Source of the DNA: an uncultured Lachnospiraceae bacterium | GTDB taxonomy: Bacteria; Bacillota; Clostridia; Lachnospirales; Lachnospiraceae | Direction of reading: 5' to 3' | NCBI GenBank assembly: GCA_946549035.1 | Contig: CAMNQH010000010.1 | Coordinates: 1 to 64,000, forward strand | Length of the DNA: 64,000 nt | Part shown: in pieces, positions 7,154 to 15,696 of the stretch | How the letters are laid out: each line of letters starts with the position of its first letter | How positions within the stretch are numbered: position 1 is the stretch's first letter | The notes under the pieces: generated by a model | What the model saw: only the letters and a program-made list of their open reading frames with translations | Databases searched by the model: none | Told to the model about the DNA's origin: nothing | Program-made: the position numbers and the translations under genes

Positions 7154-9001
7154 ATGATTTATTTGCATTCCTTGTATTCATTAAAACGAGATAATAAAAA
7201 ACTTTGCCAGTTTTTAGACACCATGTTTGACAGCTCCATCATCGTGGATGAAGGATGTAACATCATAAATTACGGTAAGGGATATCTTCAGCTTTATGCA
7301 GATGTTCTTGAACAATATCTTGATAAAAATATTCAGACAATTGACGCCCAGACCCCCTTTCACCGGGCGATCCATTTAAAAATGGATATCACAAATCAAT
7401 TAACCAGCATCAATGGAAAAAAGGTCCTCCAAAACATTTATCCCATTCTCTATAAAGACAAGGTCATTGGCGCCTTAGCCGTCAGCAATTATGTGAATTT
7501 GGATTTCCTCAAAGAACAGTTGCTGCAAACAAATAATCTGGATTCTTTGGCCATGTTGGAAAAAACCCAGCGCCGGCAAATGAATCAAAACCCCTTGCAG
7601 CTTACCAAAGACGCTCTGGCAAAACCCGATCCTATCCTCGATCCTTTCATTGACGCCGTTTTTGACGCCGCCATCATTGTAGACCATAATCATCAAATCG
7701 TACGCTGCAATATGGGACGCCTGGAACTCACTCAAGAACAGGTGGAAGAAATGTCCGGAAAAAATATCTCGTTATTTGACCAGGATTTCCCATTTACTCA
7801 TGTCTTTCAGACAAAAAAAGCCGTCATCGACTACATGTGCTTCGTGTTCGGTCGAATGTGCCTGAATTGCCTATATCCTATCTTTGATTCTAGCAGCCAG
7901 AAAGTCATTGGGGTATTAGGAACCATTCAATATTCCACGATTACTCATTTAAAAAAGCTGTTTCAGACATCAGAAAATGAACCTGCCGCCGTCACCAATA
8001 TAACGGCGCGCCTAGAAAATACTTATATTTTTGACGACTTTGTAGGCAACAGCCGGCAGGCAACCGCTTTAATTCACATGTGTAAAAAAATTGCGCCGGC
8101 TCCATATCCAGTATTAATTACCGGCGAAAGCGGCACAGGAAAAGAAATTTTAGCCGGCGCAATACATTCCGCCACTTTAGAGCAAGAATTCAAACCATAT
8201 GTAAAAATCAACTGCTCCGCCATCCCTCACGAATTATTGGAATCCGAATTATTTGGACACAAAAAAGGCGCCTTTACAGGCGCACAAAAAGACAGAACCG
8301 GATATTTTGAAGCTGCCGCCGGCGGAACGCTTCTACTGGATGAAATCGGCGATATGGATTTCCAATTACAAAGTAAGCTGCTGCGTGTTTTGGAAAGCAA
8401 AATATTTTCTCGGGTTGGGGATACAAAAGAAATTAAACTGACGGCCCGAATCATTGCTTCTACTAACAAAAATTTATATGAAAGAAGCATGGAGGGTTCT
8501 TTTCGGTTGGATCTGTATTATCGTCTCAATACGTTGGAAATCTACATTCCCCCTTTAAGAGAACGAAAAGACGATATTCCCTATCTGATCAGTCACTTTT
8601 TATTGCAGAGCGGCGCCAATGTAGGCATTCGTCCCGATGCAATGGAACTCTTATGCGGCTATGACTGGCCTGGAAACGTTAGAGAATTGAGAAATTTAAT
8701 CCAGCGCATCGGAATTCTTCATTCCGGACAAAGCGTATCGGCAGACCACATTCGCTCCTACCTGCATATGAGCCATACTTCTGATCAGAAAAAAGGACGG
8801 GAATCTTCCGAAATTCCCGTAGTGGCTGCTGTCTGTTCCTTGAAAGAAGGAGAAATCAAACTGATTGAGGCCGCTTTGGCCCAAGAGCGGTATAACATTT
8901 CAAATGCCGCGCAGTTATTAGGTATTACACGCGCAACTTTATATAACAAAATCAAAAAATATCAGATTTCCACAACACCTCACACCTTTCGGATTTCATA
9001 A
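7154..9001 (+). CDS. Sigma-54-dependent transcriptional activator with PAS-like sensors
   Basis: 615-residue enhancer-binding protein. Two related PAS-like sensor domains (about 20-130 and 165-270) precede an AAA+ domain (about 295-530). That domain has Walker A GESGTGKE near 323, the sigma-54 contact loop GAFTGA near 371 and Walker B GGTLLLDE near 390. A Fis-type helix-turn-helix (NISNAAQLLGITRATLYNKI) ends the protein. It reads divergently from the amidohydrolase operon, whose promoter is a clear -24/-12 site, so it very likely activates the phloroglucinol region in response to an aromatic or intermediate sensed by the PAS domains. No receiver domain is present, so no kinase partner is expected. 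AAGGAG lies 6 bases before the ATG. Confidence 0.92.
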   Translation: MIYLHSLYSLKRDNKKLCQFLDTMFDSSIIVDEGCNIINYGKGYLQLYADVLEQYLDKNIQTIDAQTPFHRAIHLKMDITNQLTSINGKKVLQNIYPILYKDKVIGALAVSNYVNLDFLKEQLLQTNNLDSLAMLEKTQRRQMNQNPLQLTKDALAKPDPILDPFIDAVFDAAIIVDHNHQIVRCNMGRLELTQEQVEEMSGKNISLFDQDFPFTHVFQTKKAVIDYMCFVFGRMCLNCLYPIFDSSSQKVIGVLGTIQYSTITHLKKLFQTSENEPAAVTNITARLENTYIFDDFVGNSRQATALIHMCKKIAPAPYPVLITGESGTGKEILAGAIHSATLEQEFKPYVKINCSAIPHELLESELFGHKKGAFTGAQKDRTGYFEAAAGGTLLLDEIGDMDFQLQSKLLRVLESKIFSRVGDTKEIKLTARIIASTNKNLYERSMEGSFRLDLYYRLNTLEIYIPPLRERKDDIPYLISHFLLQSGANVGIRPDAMELLCGYDWPGNVRELRNLIQRIGILHSGQSVSADHIRSYLHMSHTSDQKKGRESSEIPVVAAVCSLKEGEIKLIEAALAQERYNISNAAQLLGITRATLYNKIKKYQISTTPHTFRIS

Positions 9002-9061
9002 GTCATAAGGGGACAGGTGCAGATGGAATCTGCTATTTGGCATTATCTCGTATTAGAATAA

Positions 9062-9103
9062 GGGCGTCCCTCTATCACCCGGTTTGATGAATTTGAGACG
9101 CCC
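9062..9103. terminator. Hairpin between convergent genes
   Basis: GGGCGTC (9062-9068) pairs with GACGCCC (9097-9103) around a loop of 28 bases, followed by CCGTTTCTTG. It lies between the stop of the sigma-54 activator and the stop of the convergent GGDEF gene. The T-run is weak. Confidence 0.4.
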
Positions 9104-9153
9104 CCGTTTCTTGTAACAATAAAGCAATTCGCCCAACGGGCGATACATCAACT

Positions 9154-10662
9154 TTAAGAATACTCTTCCACCATAAAGCCCATTCCCCGAAGCTCTTGTA
9201 TGAAAGCCTCCCGGGTCTCTTCTTTCAGAATGTTCTGAGGCAGCTTCACTTGAATCTGGTCAGGAGAAATCTGCTGTTTTTTCAACATTCTCTGCAGCTT
9301 CTTCGCCGCATTCTCCTCCTGCTCTTCCTTTTCCTTCAAGCATTTATCATAATATACCTGTTTGTCTACATACATAAGCTCATCTGCCTGCATCACATGT
9401 TCTTCCACATTCCGGTTCTCCTCCAGCCAGATAGCGCCCAAAGAAATGGTGGTATTCCGGCTTTGGCTGCAAATTTGCCGAAGCCGCTGGGTAAGCGCTT
9501 CAAATGCTGTTTTGGTTATACCGATACTAAAGGCGACAAATTCATCCCCGCCAATCCGAAACACATACTCTTGAAACATATTTTTTAAAATCCGCGCCGC
9601 AGATTTAATCATTTTATCTCCGTATTCATGTCCATAGGAATCATTGGCAATTTTCAAGCCGTTGATATCTGCAAAAACAATTCCCAAGCTCTGCTTCGGC
9701 TTTTTTTCCAAAGATTCCAGGTATTCCATATAAGCATGGCGGTTTCCTACTCCGGTAAGACGATCCTGATAACTTAGCTCATACAATTTTTCCATAATCT
9801 TTCGTTTCTGAATATCATCTACCACAAAGGTTGCCACCGACTGCAGCAGTACCAACGTGTCTGTATTTTGCTTTGGATTATCCACACCCAGAAAACCAGT
9901 AATCTGACCGTCTACTCTAAGAGGCGCCGCCAAAAGGCTCTCAATACGCTGTTTTTCCAATATTTCATATTCGGTGGAATTATGCTCCATAGCTTCATCT
10001 AAAGAAGTAATATAAAATTCTCCCTGGCTCTCAAACTGTTCCATCCACCGTCCAATCACCGACAAGGGCACTTCCTTCAGATATGCAATCTGAGGCTCCA
10101 CGCCTTTTCGGCACCACTCATAGGTATTGCTTACAATATTCTTTTCATAATCAATCTCGAAAATATAAGAACGTCCTGCCTGATGATAATCTGCAATGAT
10201 AGATAAAAGCTGATGGATGGCTGTCGCGCTGTTCTTCCCCTCATGCAGAGTACGTACACATTGAATTAACGTCTCTTCCGCCAAAAGTTTGCGCTTCAAC
10301 TCCTTTGAGACATTTTGCATTTTTGTGGTATCTACAGCCATCTCCAAACGAACACGTTCCCCGTCTAATTCTATCAGCTTATCCTTTAGATATAAATGGC
10401 GTTCCAGCTTTTCATGATACTGTTCCCACGTACAGTCCCCTTGCTCTAGCAATCGTGCATTTGTACAAAATTCACAAGGCGTATCCCTTCCCCGAACAAC
10501 CTTATAACAAGGCTGCCCCAGCCATTGGCTCTCCTGTGTACATCCTAATAACTCCCTGGCTGTCCGGTTCATATAAATCAATTCATAAGTCTCCATATTG
10601 GAAACATATATCATTTCATCAATCTCATTGATGACAATCGGTGCGATTTGAGCTGATTTCAA
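9154..10662 (-). CDS. Diguanylate cyclase (PAS-GAF-GGDEF)
   Basis: 502-residue cytoplasmic signalling protein. A PAS domain (about 5-110) is followed by a GAF-like sensor (about 130-285), then a GGDEF domain (about 300-440) with intact active site RIGGDEF near 366 and the upstream FADINGLKIAND metal/substrate motif. No RxxD inhibitory site is visible five residues before GGDEF. A charged coiled segment and a 40-residue tail follow. It should make cyclic di-GMP from GTP in response to a cytoplasmic cue. No EAL or PilZ partner is nearby. The ribosome site is loose (GGAG about 14 bases upstream), so the start is less certain. Confidence 0.88.
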   Translation of the reverse strand: MKSAQIAPIVINEIDEMIYVSNMETYELIYMNRTARELLGCTQESQWLGQPCYKVVRGRDTPCEFCTNARLLEQGDCTWEQYHEKLERHLYLKDKLIELDGERVRLEMAVDTTKMQNVSKELKRKLLAEETLIQCVRTLHEGKNSATAIHQLLSIIADYHQAGRSYIFEIDYEKNIVSNTYEWCRKGVEPQIAYLKEVPLSVIGRWMEQFESQGEFYITSLDEAMEHNSTEYEILEKQRIESLLAAPLRVDGQITGFLGVDNPKQNTDTLVLLQSVATFVVDDIQKRKIMEKLYELSYQDRLTGVGNRHAYMEYLESLEKKPKQSLGIVFADINGLKIANDSYGHEYGDKMIKSAARILKNMFQEYVFRIGGDEFVAFSIGITKTAFEALTQRLRQICSQSRNTTISLGAIWLEENRNVEEHVMQADELMYVDKQVYYDKCLKEKEEQEENAAKKLQRMLKKQQISPDQIQVKLPQNILKEETREAFIQELRGMGFMVEEYS

Positions 10663-10703
10663 AACTTTCCACTCCGCTTCTCATTTGCTTTAAGATATTT
10701 AAT

Positions 10704-10732
10704 ATTATATCACTTTTTGCAAAAAACGTCTA
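10704..10732 (-). promoter_or_regulatory. Promoter of the GGDEF gene
   Basis: Minus strand TAGACG (10727-10732), 17-base spacer, TATAAT (10704-10709), with a predicted start about 35 bases before the GGDEF start codon. The -10 box is perfect and the -35 box matches at 4 of 6 positions. Confidence 0.45.
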
Positions 10733-10834
10733 CCTTTTTCAGAATATTTATCAATCAGCACAAAAGTTTCTTACCGAATTACCATTCCAAAATTTCAGAT
10801 TTCAAGCAAAACACCCTAATTGTAAGAAGGTTCT

Positions 10835-11998
10835 CTACCGTCCTCCAGCCTGAAACCTGCAATACACACGCTTTCCGGCCAAAACCAAAATCACTGTCAA
10901 AACGGCATACAACAGGGGTACAAACTGCCACATTGTCAGCTTCAGTCCAGGAAAGGAAATCAGCCTTAAATCAAACAAGGTTTCTTCATGAAGCAGATTC
11001 GCCGGGAGATAGCTCCAAAACTGGGAAATCCACCGTAAAACATCTGTAAAGGGCTGCAAGCTCACCAGACGCATTACAGCCGTCGCCGCTACCATAATGG
11101 CTAAAACCGGCACCCATTTATGAATCACTTCTGCTAAAAACATAGCCAGCACACCGGTAAGAAGACTTACAAAGAACAATAACAGGAAGGTAATCAAAAA
11201 AGCTGCGCCAATGGAACAGGCGTATCCATACTGGGAAACCGCCAGCTGCACTGGAGTATGGAATCCATCCGGACCATATAGGAGCATTTTACAAATCACA
11301 GAAACTGCCAGCAGACAAAACCCGCCGCCTACGGCAAACAGACTTCCTGCAAACATTTTTGCAAAATACAGCTCTTTTCTTCCATATCTGGTACATAAAA
11401 TTACTTGATCCGTCCCTCTGCTGTGTTCTTCCGTAAAAACACCCGGAACACAGATGGACGTCATAAAGATCACCAGAAGCCCTATCATATACATATCCCA
11501 GCACACTAATTTCTGCCAGCCGTCCGCATATCCATACACCATAGGCTTTTGTAATTTCTCTTCCTGCTCTTCCCAGTAAGACTGTTCCGCCTCTGACAAG
11601 CGATAGGCTTCAAAAAATAATCGCTGAGTTTCCCTCCTGGCCTGATAAAGTCCGGCTTCGTCCATGGTAAGGGAATCTCTGGTTCCCCTTGTAAATCCCT
11701 GAGCGACCTCATAAATCACCGCATAAGGTCCTGCCCAAACATCTTGGGATTCTTTCATTTCTGTCAAAAGCTCATCATCCAACAATCGTCCTGACAGTTC
11801 CTTTGCATATTCCTTTCTCTCCTGTATGCCTTGTGTGGGTACGCCCGTTGTGGTTTCTCCTGGACGCGTTCCGGCGATCATGCTGCTGAAATCTATCGCA
11901 ATCAGCCATATCGCCATAATTCCTAAGGTAAACCAAACACTTTTTCTCCGTCCCAGCTTCTTCCACTCATATCTTGTCAGCATCCACCATTGCTTCAT
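10835..11998 (-). CDS. ABC-2 type transporter permease
   Basis: 387-residue membrane protein. A TM segment near residues 20-40 is followed by a large extracytoplasmic region rich in Glu/Gln, then about five TM segments from about 170 to the C-terminus, the layout of ABC-2 family exporters or membrane-stress transporters. Its start overlaps the stop of the ATPase gene by 4 bases, so the two are translationally coupled. It is the last gene of an operon headed by an ECF sigma factor. The cargo cannot be told from sequence; lantibiotic or antibiotic self-defence and membrane-stress export are common for this type. Confidence 0.82.
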   Translation of the reverse strand: MKQWWMLTRYEWKKLGRRKSVWFTLGIMAIWLIAIDFSSMIAGTRPGETTTGVPTQGIQERKEYAKELSGRLLDDELLTEMKESQDVWAGPYAVIYEVAQGFTRGTRDSLTMDEAGLYQARRETQRLFFEAYRLSEAEQSYWEEQEEKLQKPMVYGYADGWQKLVCWDMYMIGLLVIFMTSICVPGVFTEEHSRGTDQVILCTRYGRKELYFAKMFAGSLFAVGGGFCLLAVSVICKMLLYGPDGFHTPVQLAVSQYGYACSIGAAFLITFLLLFFVSLLTGVLAMFLAEVIHKWVPVLAIMVAATAVMRLVSLQPFTDVLRWISQFWSYLPANLLHEETLFDLRLISFPGLKLTMWQFVPLLYAVLTVILVLAGKRVYCRFQAGGR

Positions 11999-12696
11999 TC
12001 CAAAACCTCCTCTGAAACTCTCATATACAATTGCTCCAATGCCTCTGAAATCTCCTCTCTGGTCTTTTGAAATACCATCTGCCCCTCCTTCATCACTAAG
12101 ATGGTATCCGCCGTCTGCTCCACATCTGACACAATATGGGTGGATAACAGCACAATACTGTCCCTTGCCAACTGTTTCGTCAGATTTCGAAACCGGATCC
12201 GCTCTTTGGGATCCAGTCCCGCCGTAGGTTCATCCAATACCAGAAGTTTGGGACGATTCAGCAGGGCCTGGGCAATTCCCAAACGTTGCTTCATTCCTCC
12301 GGAATATGTTTTGATTTTCTTTTTGGCCATCTCCGTCAAAGAAACCATTTCCAAAAGCTCCTGGCATCTGATTCTGGCGCTTTTTTTATCAAATCCCTTT
12401 AGCGCGGCCAAATACATCAAAAAATCCCATCCGCTAAAACCTGGATAATAGCCAAAATCCTGTGGCAGATACCCCAGTTCAGCCCGGTATTCCTCTGTGG
12501 ATACATCTACTCCGTTCAGGGTTATGCTTCCCCCGGTAGGCGTAAGGATTCCGCACAGCATTCGCATCAAGGTTGTCTTACCTGCCCCATTCGCCCCCAA
12601 AAGCCCGTAAATCCCAGGTGTAAGCCGCATCGATACCCGGTCGACAGCGATTTTATTCTTGTATTGTTTTGTCAAACGGTCTACCTTTAATTCCAT
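11995..12696 (-). CDS. ABC transporter ATP-binding protein
   Basis: 233-residue ATPase with Walker A GANGAGKTT, signature YSGGMKQRL, Walker B LLVLDEPTAGLD and the switch His in LLSTHI. It pairs with the ABC-2 permease that overlaps its 3' end. The ATG at 12696 has GGAGGAG upstream and overlaps the end of the preceding membrane-protein gene by 10 bases. A start at 12777 would bury most of that neighbour and lacks support. Confidence 0.9.
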   Translation of the reverse strand: MELKVDRLTKQYKNKIAVDRVSMRLTPGIYGLLGANGAGKTTLMRMLCGILTPTGGSITLNGVDVSTEEYRAELGYLPQDFGYYPGFSGWDFLMYLAALKGFDKKSARIRCQELLEMVSLTEMAKKKIKTYSGGMKQRLGIAQALLNRPKLLVLDEPTAGLDPKERIRFRNLTKQLARDSIVLLSTHIVSDVEQTADTILVMKEGQMVFQKTREEISEALEQLYMRVSEEVLE

Positions 12697-13478
12697 GATA
12701 ACTCCTCCATCTTTGTGATGCTCCTGTTCCATTCCCGTATTGCCAACACCAACATTCCCACTGCCACAGCCAGCCACCAGTTCGTATATTCCTTTTCCAT
12801 AATCCAGGGAAACATTCCATGCAATACCATTTCCATGCAGCTAACTGCCGACGCAACTCCCGCCGACGCATATATTCCTTCTCTTCCAGTTATCCTGCGG
12901 GTGATCACCAGACATCCAAAAGAAGTAAACAAATACGGCACCAGTAAAAACAGCAGCTGCCGTCCCCCCGCCGTGTTCATCCAGATACACATTACAAGCA
13001 GGCACAGCAGATTTCCCATACCCAGTATTCCAATTCTGGCAGCCACAATACTCCTTAAAGAAAAACGGGACGCCTGCTCTAATTGGGCCATATCCCAGGT
13101 CTTGGAACGAAACGCTGCAGTAATGGCCGTCATACCCAGGAAGGGAACGCAGGCACATGCCGCCCACCAGCCTTCTGCCTGAAATCTTGCTCCTGCATAA
13201 AGGGAAATCCCAAGAACAGCCGCCGTCACCACCCATACCCATTTCGTAAGGTAGGTACATTGAATTGCCATCATATGGCATATGGATAAAGGTTTCCTGT
13301 CAAAGCTTCCCGCCCGGCCTCTGGCGTCGCCTGTTTTGCCATCATTCACCGGCCCTAATATTTGTTCTTCCCTTCGTTTCCGATATTGCTCCATAAACTG
13401 CCGCTTTCCGTCCGGTTTCGGAGCCTTATAAAGCTTTTTCAGCTCCTGTTGTATGCTTTGCTTTCGGTCTCGTTCCAT
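12687..13478 (-). CDS. Membrane protein, possible anti-sigma partner
   Basis: 263 residues. A basic N-terminal cytoplasmic part of about 85 residues is followed by about six TM helices. It is not a recognised family. Its gene overlaps the ECF sigma gene by 53 bases and precedes an ABC exporter pair, which is the usual place of an anti-sigma factor. No zinc anti-sigma motif (HxxxCxxC) is present. The long overlap suggests tight translational coupling and fixed stoichiometry with the sigma factor. An anti-sigma role is inference; a third exporter subunit is the alternative. Confidence 0.6.
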   Translation of the reverse strand: MERDRKQSIQQELKKLYKAPKPDGKRQFMEQYRKRREEQILGPVNDGKTGDARGRAGSFDRKPLSICHMMAIQCTYLTKWVWVVTAAVLGISLYAGARFQAEGWWAACACVPFLGMTAITAAFRSKTWDMAQLEQASRFSLRSIVAARIGILGMGNLLCLLVMCIWMNTAGGRQLLFLLVPYLFTSFGCLVITRRITGREGIYASAGVASAVSCMEMVLHGMFPWIMEKEYTNWWLAVAVGMLVLAIREWNRSITKMEELSWN

Positions 13479-13941
13479 AGGAAATCCCCCTTTCCAGCTT
13501 TTTTAAAATTTTCTTAGTATCCCGGTAGATTTTAAACCGTGATACCCCCATCACATCCGCCAGCTCCTCCACCGGAACTTCATTGACATAACGAAGAAGC
13601 ACCAGTTCCCGCTCCTGACTGGTCAGTTCCATAAGCGCCCTGCGCAGCTCCATGGAGTTTAAAAGCTCCTCCTCCTGATCCAGCCCACTTTCCAACGCTT
13701 TTTGTTCCAATAATTCTTCCGGCAAAAAATCATATTTTCGTTTCCGGTATTCATCAATGCAAAGGTTTCTGGCAATCGTATACAAAAAGGCAAGGGGACG
13801 TCCTCCCACGCGAAAACGCTCGCTCTCCAGGCTCCGTAAAAAGGCTTCCTGGGTGATATCCTCCGCCAACTGAGGATTTCCCAGCTTAAAATAACAGTAA
13901 CGGTAGATTTTATCGTATTGTTCTTCCATGTCTGGCTGCAT
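13426..13941 (-). CDS. ECF-type RNA polymerase sigma factor
   Basis: 171 residues with region 2 (DITQEAFLRS and RPLAFLYTIARNLCIDEYRK) and region 4 (LVLLRYVNEVPVEELADVMG with SRFKIYRDTKKI). There is no region 3, as in ECF sigmas. It heads an operon with a membrane protein and an ABC exporter, so it likely controls this exporter in response to an envelope signal. AGGAGGGG lies just before the ATG. A GGAACC sequence upstream resembles an ECF -35, but its -10 would overlap the ribosome site. Confidence 0.88.
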   Translation of the reverse strand: MQPDMEEQYDKIYRYCYFKLGNPQLAEDITQEAFLRSLESERFRVGGRPLAFLYTIARNLCIDEYRKRKYDFLPEELLEQKALESGLDQEEELLNSMELRRALMELTSQERELVLLRYVNEVPVEELADVMGVSRFKIYRDTKKILKKLERGISYGTRPKAKHTTGAEKAL

Positions 13942-14023
13942 GCTCCCCCTCCTCTCACTATGAATAACGGTTCCAAAAAGAATATGTGCGGAAAAATATT
14001 ACTTTTTTCTATTGTTATGAACC

Positions 14024-14064
14024 AAAAACGCCATGCTTATGAATTTTCTTCACAAGCATGGCGT
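14024..14064 (-). terminator. Terminator of the nitroreductase gene
   Basis: Perfect 11-base stem ACGCCATGCTT / AAGCATGGCGT with a 15-base loop, followed on the minus strand by TTTTT. It lies just downstream of the nitroreductase stop. Confidence 0.8.
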
Positions 14065-14075
14065 CTTTGATTTCG

Positions 14076-14603
14076 TTATACCCGAACTACCATATCTTCT
14101 TTTCTGGGAGCCGCCTGAGGATAATCGCAATTCCGATATCCCAAAACACAGTTGCCAATTCCCTCATAGTCTCCCTGAATCCCCCACTGCTTCAGCAGCT
14201 CTTTTCCTTCCGGCGTATCAAACACTTCCGTCGCCCGGTTGATCCAGCAGGAATCCACGCCTACTGCATGAGCCGCGTTCATCAGATTCCCCATGGTCAA
14301 GCATCCGTCTGCAAAATGGGTGTTTACGGAACGGTCCGCCAGTACTACTACAACGGTAGGAGCTCCGTAAAAAGGATCGTTATCTGAACCCATCACTGCT
14401 GCATTCATCTTGGAAAGCTTTGCAATGGTATCTTGATCCTGCACCACCACCATCTTCACCGGTTGTCTTCCCATACCGCTTGGCGCATATTTTCCTGCTT
14501 CCAGAATCTCCAAAAGCTGCTCTTCTTTTACCTGCTCCGGTTTGTAAGCGCGAATGCTTCTGCGCTCAACGATGTCCTTTACTGTCTGCGTCATATTGCT
14601 CAT
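14076..14603 (-). CDS. Nitroreductase family protein
   Basis: 175-residue FMN-dependent oxidoreductase of the nitroreductase fold. RRSIR at residues 14-18 is the FMN phosphate-binding signature, with APSGMGRQP further in and the C-terminal GNCVLGYRN region. Such enzymes reduce nitro compounds, quinones or enones with NAD(P)H; the native substrate is unknown. It stands alone with its own terminator. Confidence 0.88.
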   Translation of the reverse strand: MSNMTQTVKDIVERRSIRAYKPEQVKEEQLLEILEAGKYAPSGMGRQPVKMVVVQDQDTIAKLSKMNAAVMGSDNDPFYGAPTVVVVLADRSVNTHFADGCLTMGNLMNAAHAVGVDSCWINRATEVFDTPEGKELLKQWGIQGDYEGIGNCVLGYRNCDYPQAAPRKEDMVVRV

Positions 14604-14732
14604 CCTCTCTTTTTTTATTCCAATAATATTATCTTACGTCTCTTATTGGGGTTAGTCAAGCCTTATATGGGAACTATATCTGCTGTTTTTACCTCTAAAC
14701 CTCCATCAAAACACGGCCTCTCTTGGCTGCCG

Positions 14733-15677
14733 CTAATTAAAGTACACCAACTCATCCTCCGGCTGCCCCGCCTCTTCTACTTCCAAGGCATACAGCACCG
14801 GACCCTTGCCCTTATACTCCATGGCAAATTCCGTCTTCATTTCCGCCGTAATAGTGATCCAGGACTTATGGGGAATCTGGGACGCTCTCTCACTTTTACA
14901 CTTAAATCCAATAAAGGTAATATCATCTACACAGCAGGTCATCGCAAACCGTCCCGGGATAAAGACGCCCTTTTTCAGCTTATGTTCCGGCCGGTACACC
15001 AGAGCCAGAAAACGCACCTTTTTTCCCTCATACTTTCTGGGATCGTCCATGGCGTCCAAATACCAGATGCCATAATCCATATCGGAAATCTCTATCACGT
15101 CCGCGTTCAAATCATAGGGGAGCTCTTCCATATCGTTCTCATCCACCGTGCCGTCTGAACGTTCATAGACAATCTGGGCTTTCCGGTTTTTTGCTTTTAC
15201 AGTGCGGCGGAATTTCCCTTTCGGGGTATCGTCCCCGCACCGGTTAAAAATCACCACATCAGACAAAAACAGCTGTTCCATCATCATCGTACGCATATTG
15301 GCCAAATATACTTCAAAGGTAGAGGCGTCCACTGTAGCCAAAGACTGTACTAAAACCCAGTCCTTTGGCATACTTACATCCACGAATGTTCCCATTTCCC
15401 AGGTGCCGTTATACTCTATAAATACCTGATCCGGGCGGTTTGCATCATTTAATTGAACCAAGGTTTCCTCTGTAAAGTCTTCTTCCTTTTCTATCATTGC
15501 CAGCTTAGTATTCGCTTTTTGTAACGCTGCTTCATCATACTCCTCGTCCCCGTCCTCACAGACGATTAAAAGAGTCTTTGCCCCTTCTCCAAAATCATTC
15601 TCAATCAATGTCTGGCGAATTAAGCTGGTTTTGCCGCTGTCCATAAACCCGGTAAACAAATATACAGGTACTTCCAT
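14733..15677 (-). CDS. CobW/P47K-like GTP-binding protein lacking the CxCC motif
   Basis: 314-residue P-loop protein related to the COG0523 G3E GTPases. Walker A GFMDSGKT is at residues 10-17, but the metal-binding CxCC motif of true COG0523 metallochaperones is missing, and NRCGDD replaces the usual guanine motif. It lies 19 bases downstream of a canonical, His-rich COG0523 gene. The pair may work together, with this one as a degenerate partner. It could be a metal-handling or regulatory subunit; function unknown. Confidence 0.7.
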   Translation of the reverse strand: MEVPVYLFTGFMDSGKTSLIRQTLIENDFGEGAKTLLIVCEDGDEEYDEAALQKANTKLAMIEKEEDFTEETLVQLNDANRPDQVFIEYNGTWEMGTFVDVSMPKDWVLVQSLATVDASTFEVYLANMRTMMMEQLFLSDVVIFNRCGDDTPKGKFRRTVKAKNRKAQIVYERSDGTVDENDMEELPYDLNADVIEISDMDYGIWYLDAMDDPRKYEGKKVRFLALVYRPEHKLKKGVFIPGRFAMTCCVDDITFIGFKCKSERASQIPHKSWITITAEMKTEFAMEYKGKGPVLYALEVEEAGQPEDELVYFN

Positions 15678-15696
15678 TTTTCACACCCCTTCCGAC

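Noticed and set aside
13942-13975. GGAACC upstream of the ECF sigma gene as an ECF -35 box
   Set aside because: With the usual 16-base spacing the -10 would fall in the Shine-Dalgarno, so the start site would leave no leader.
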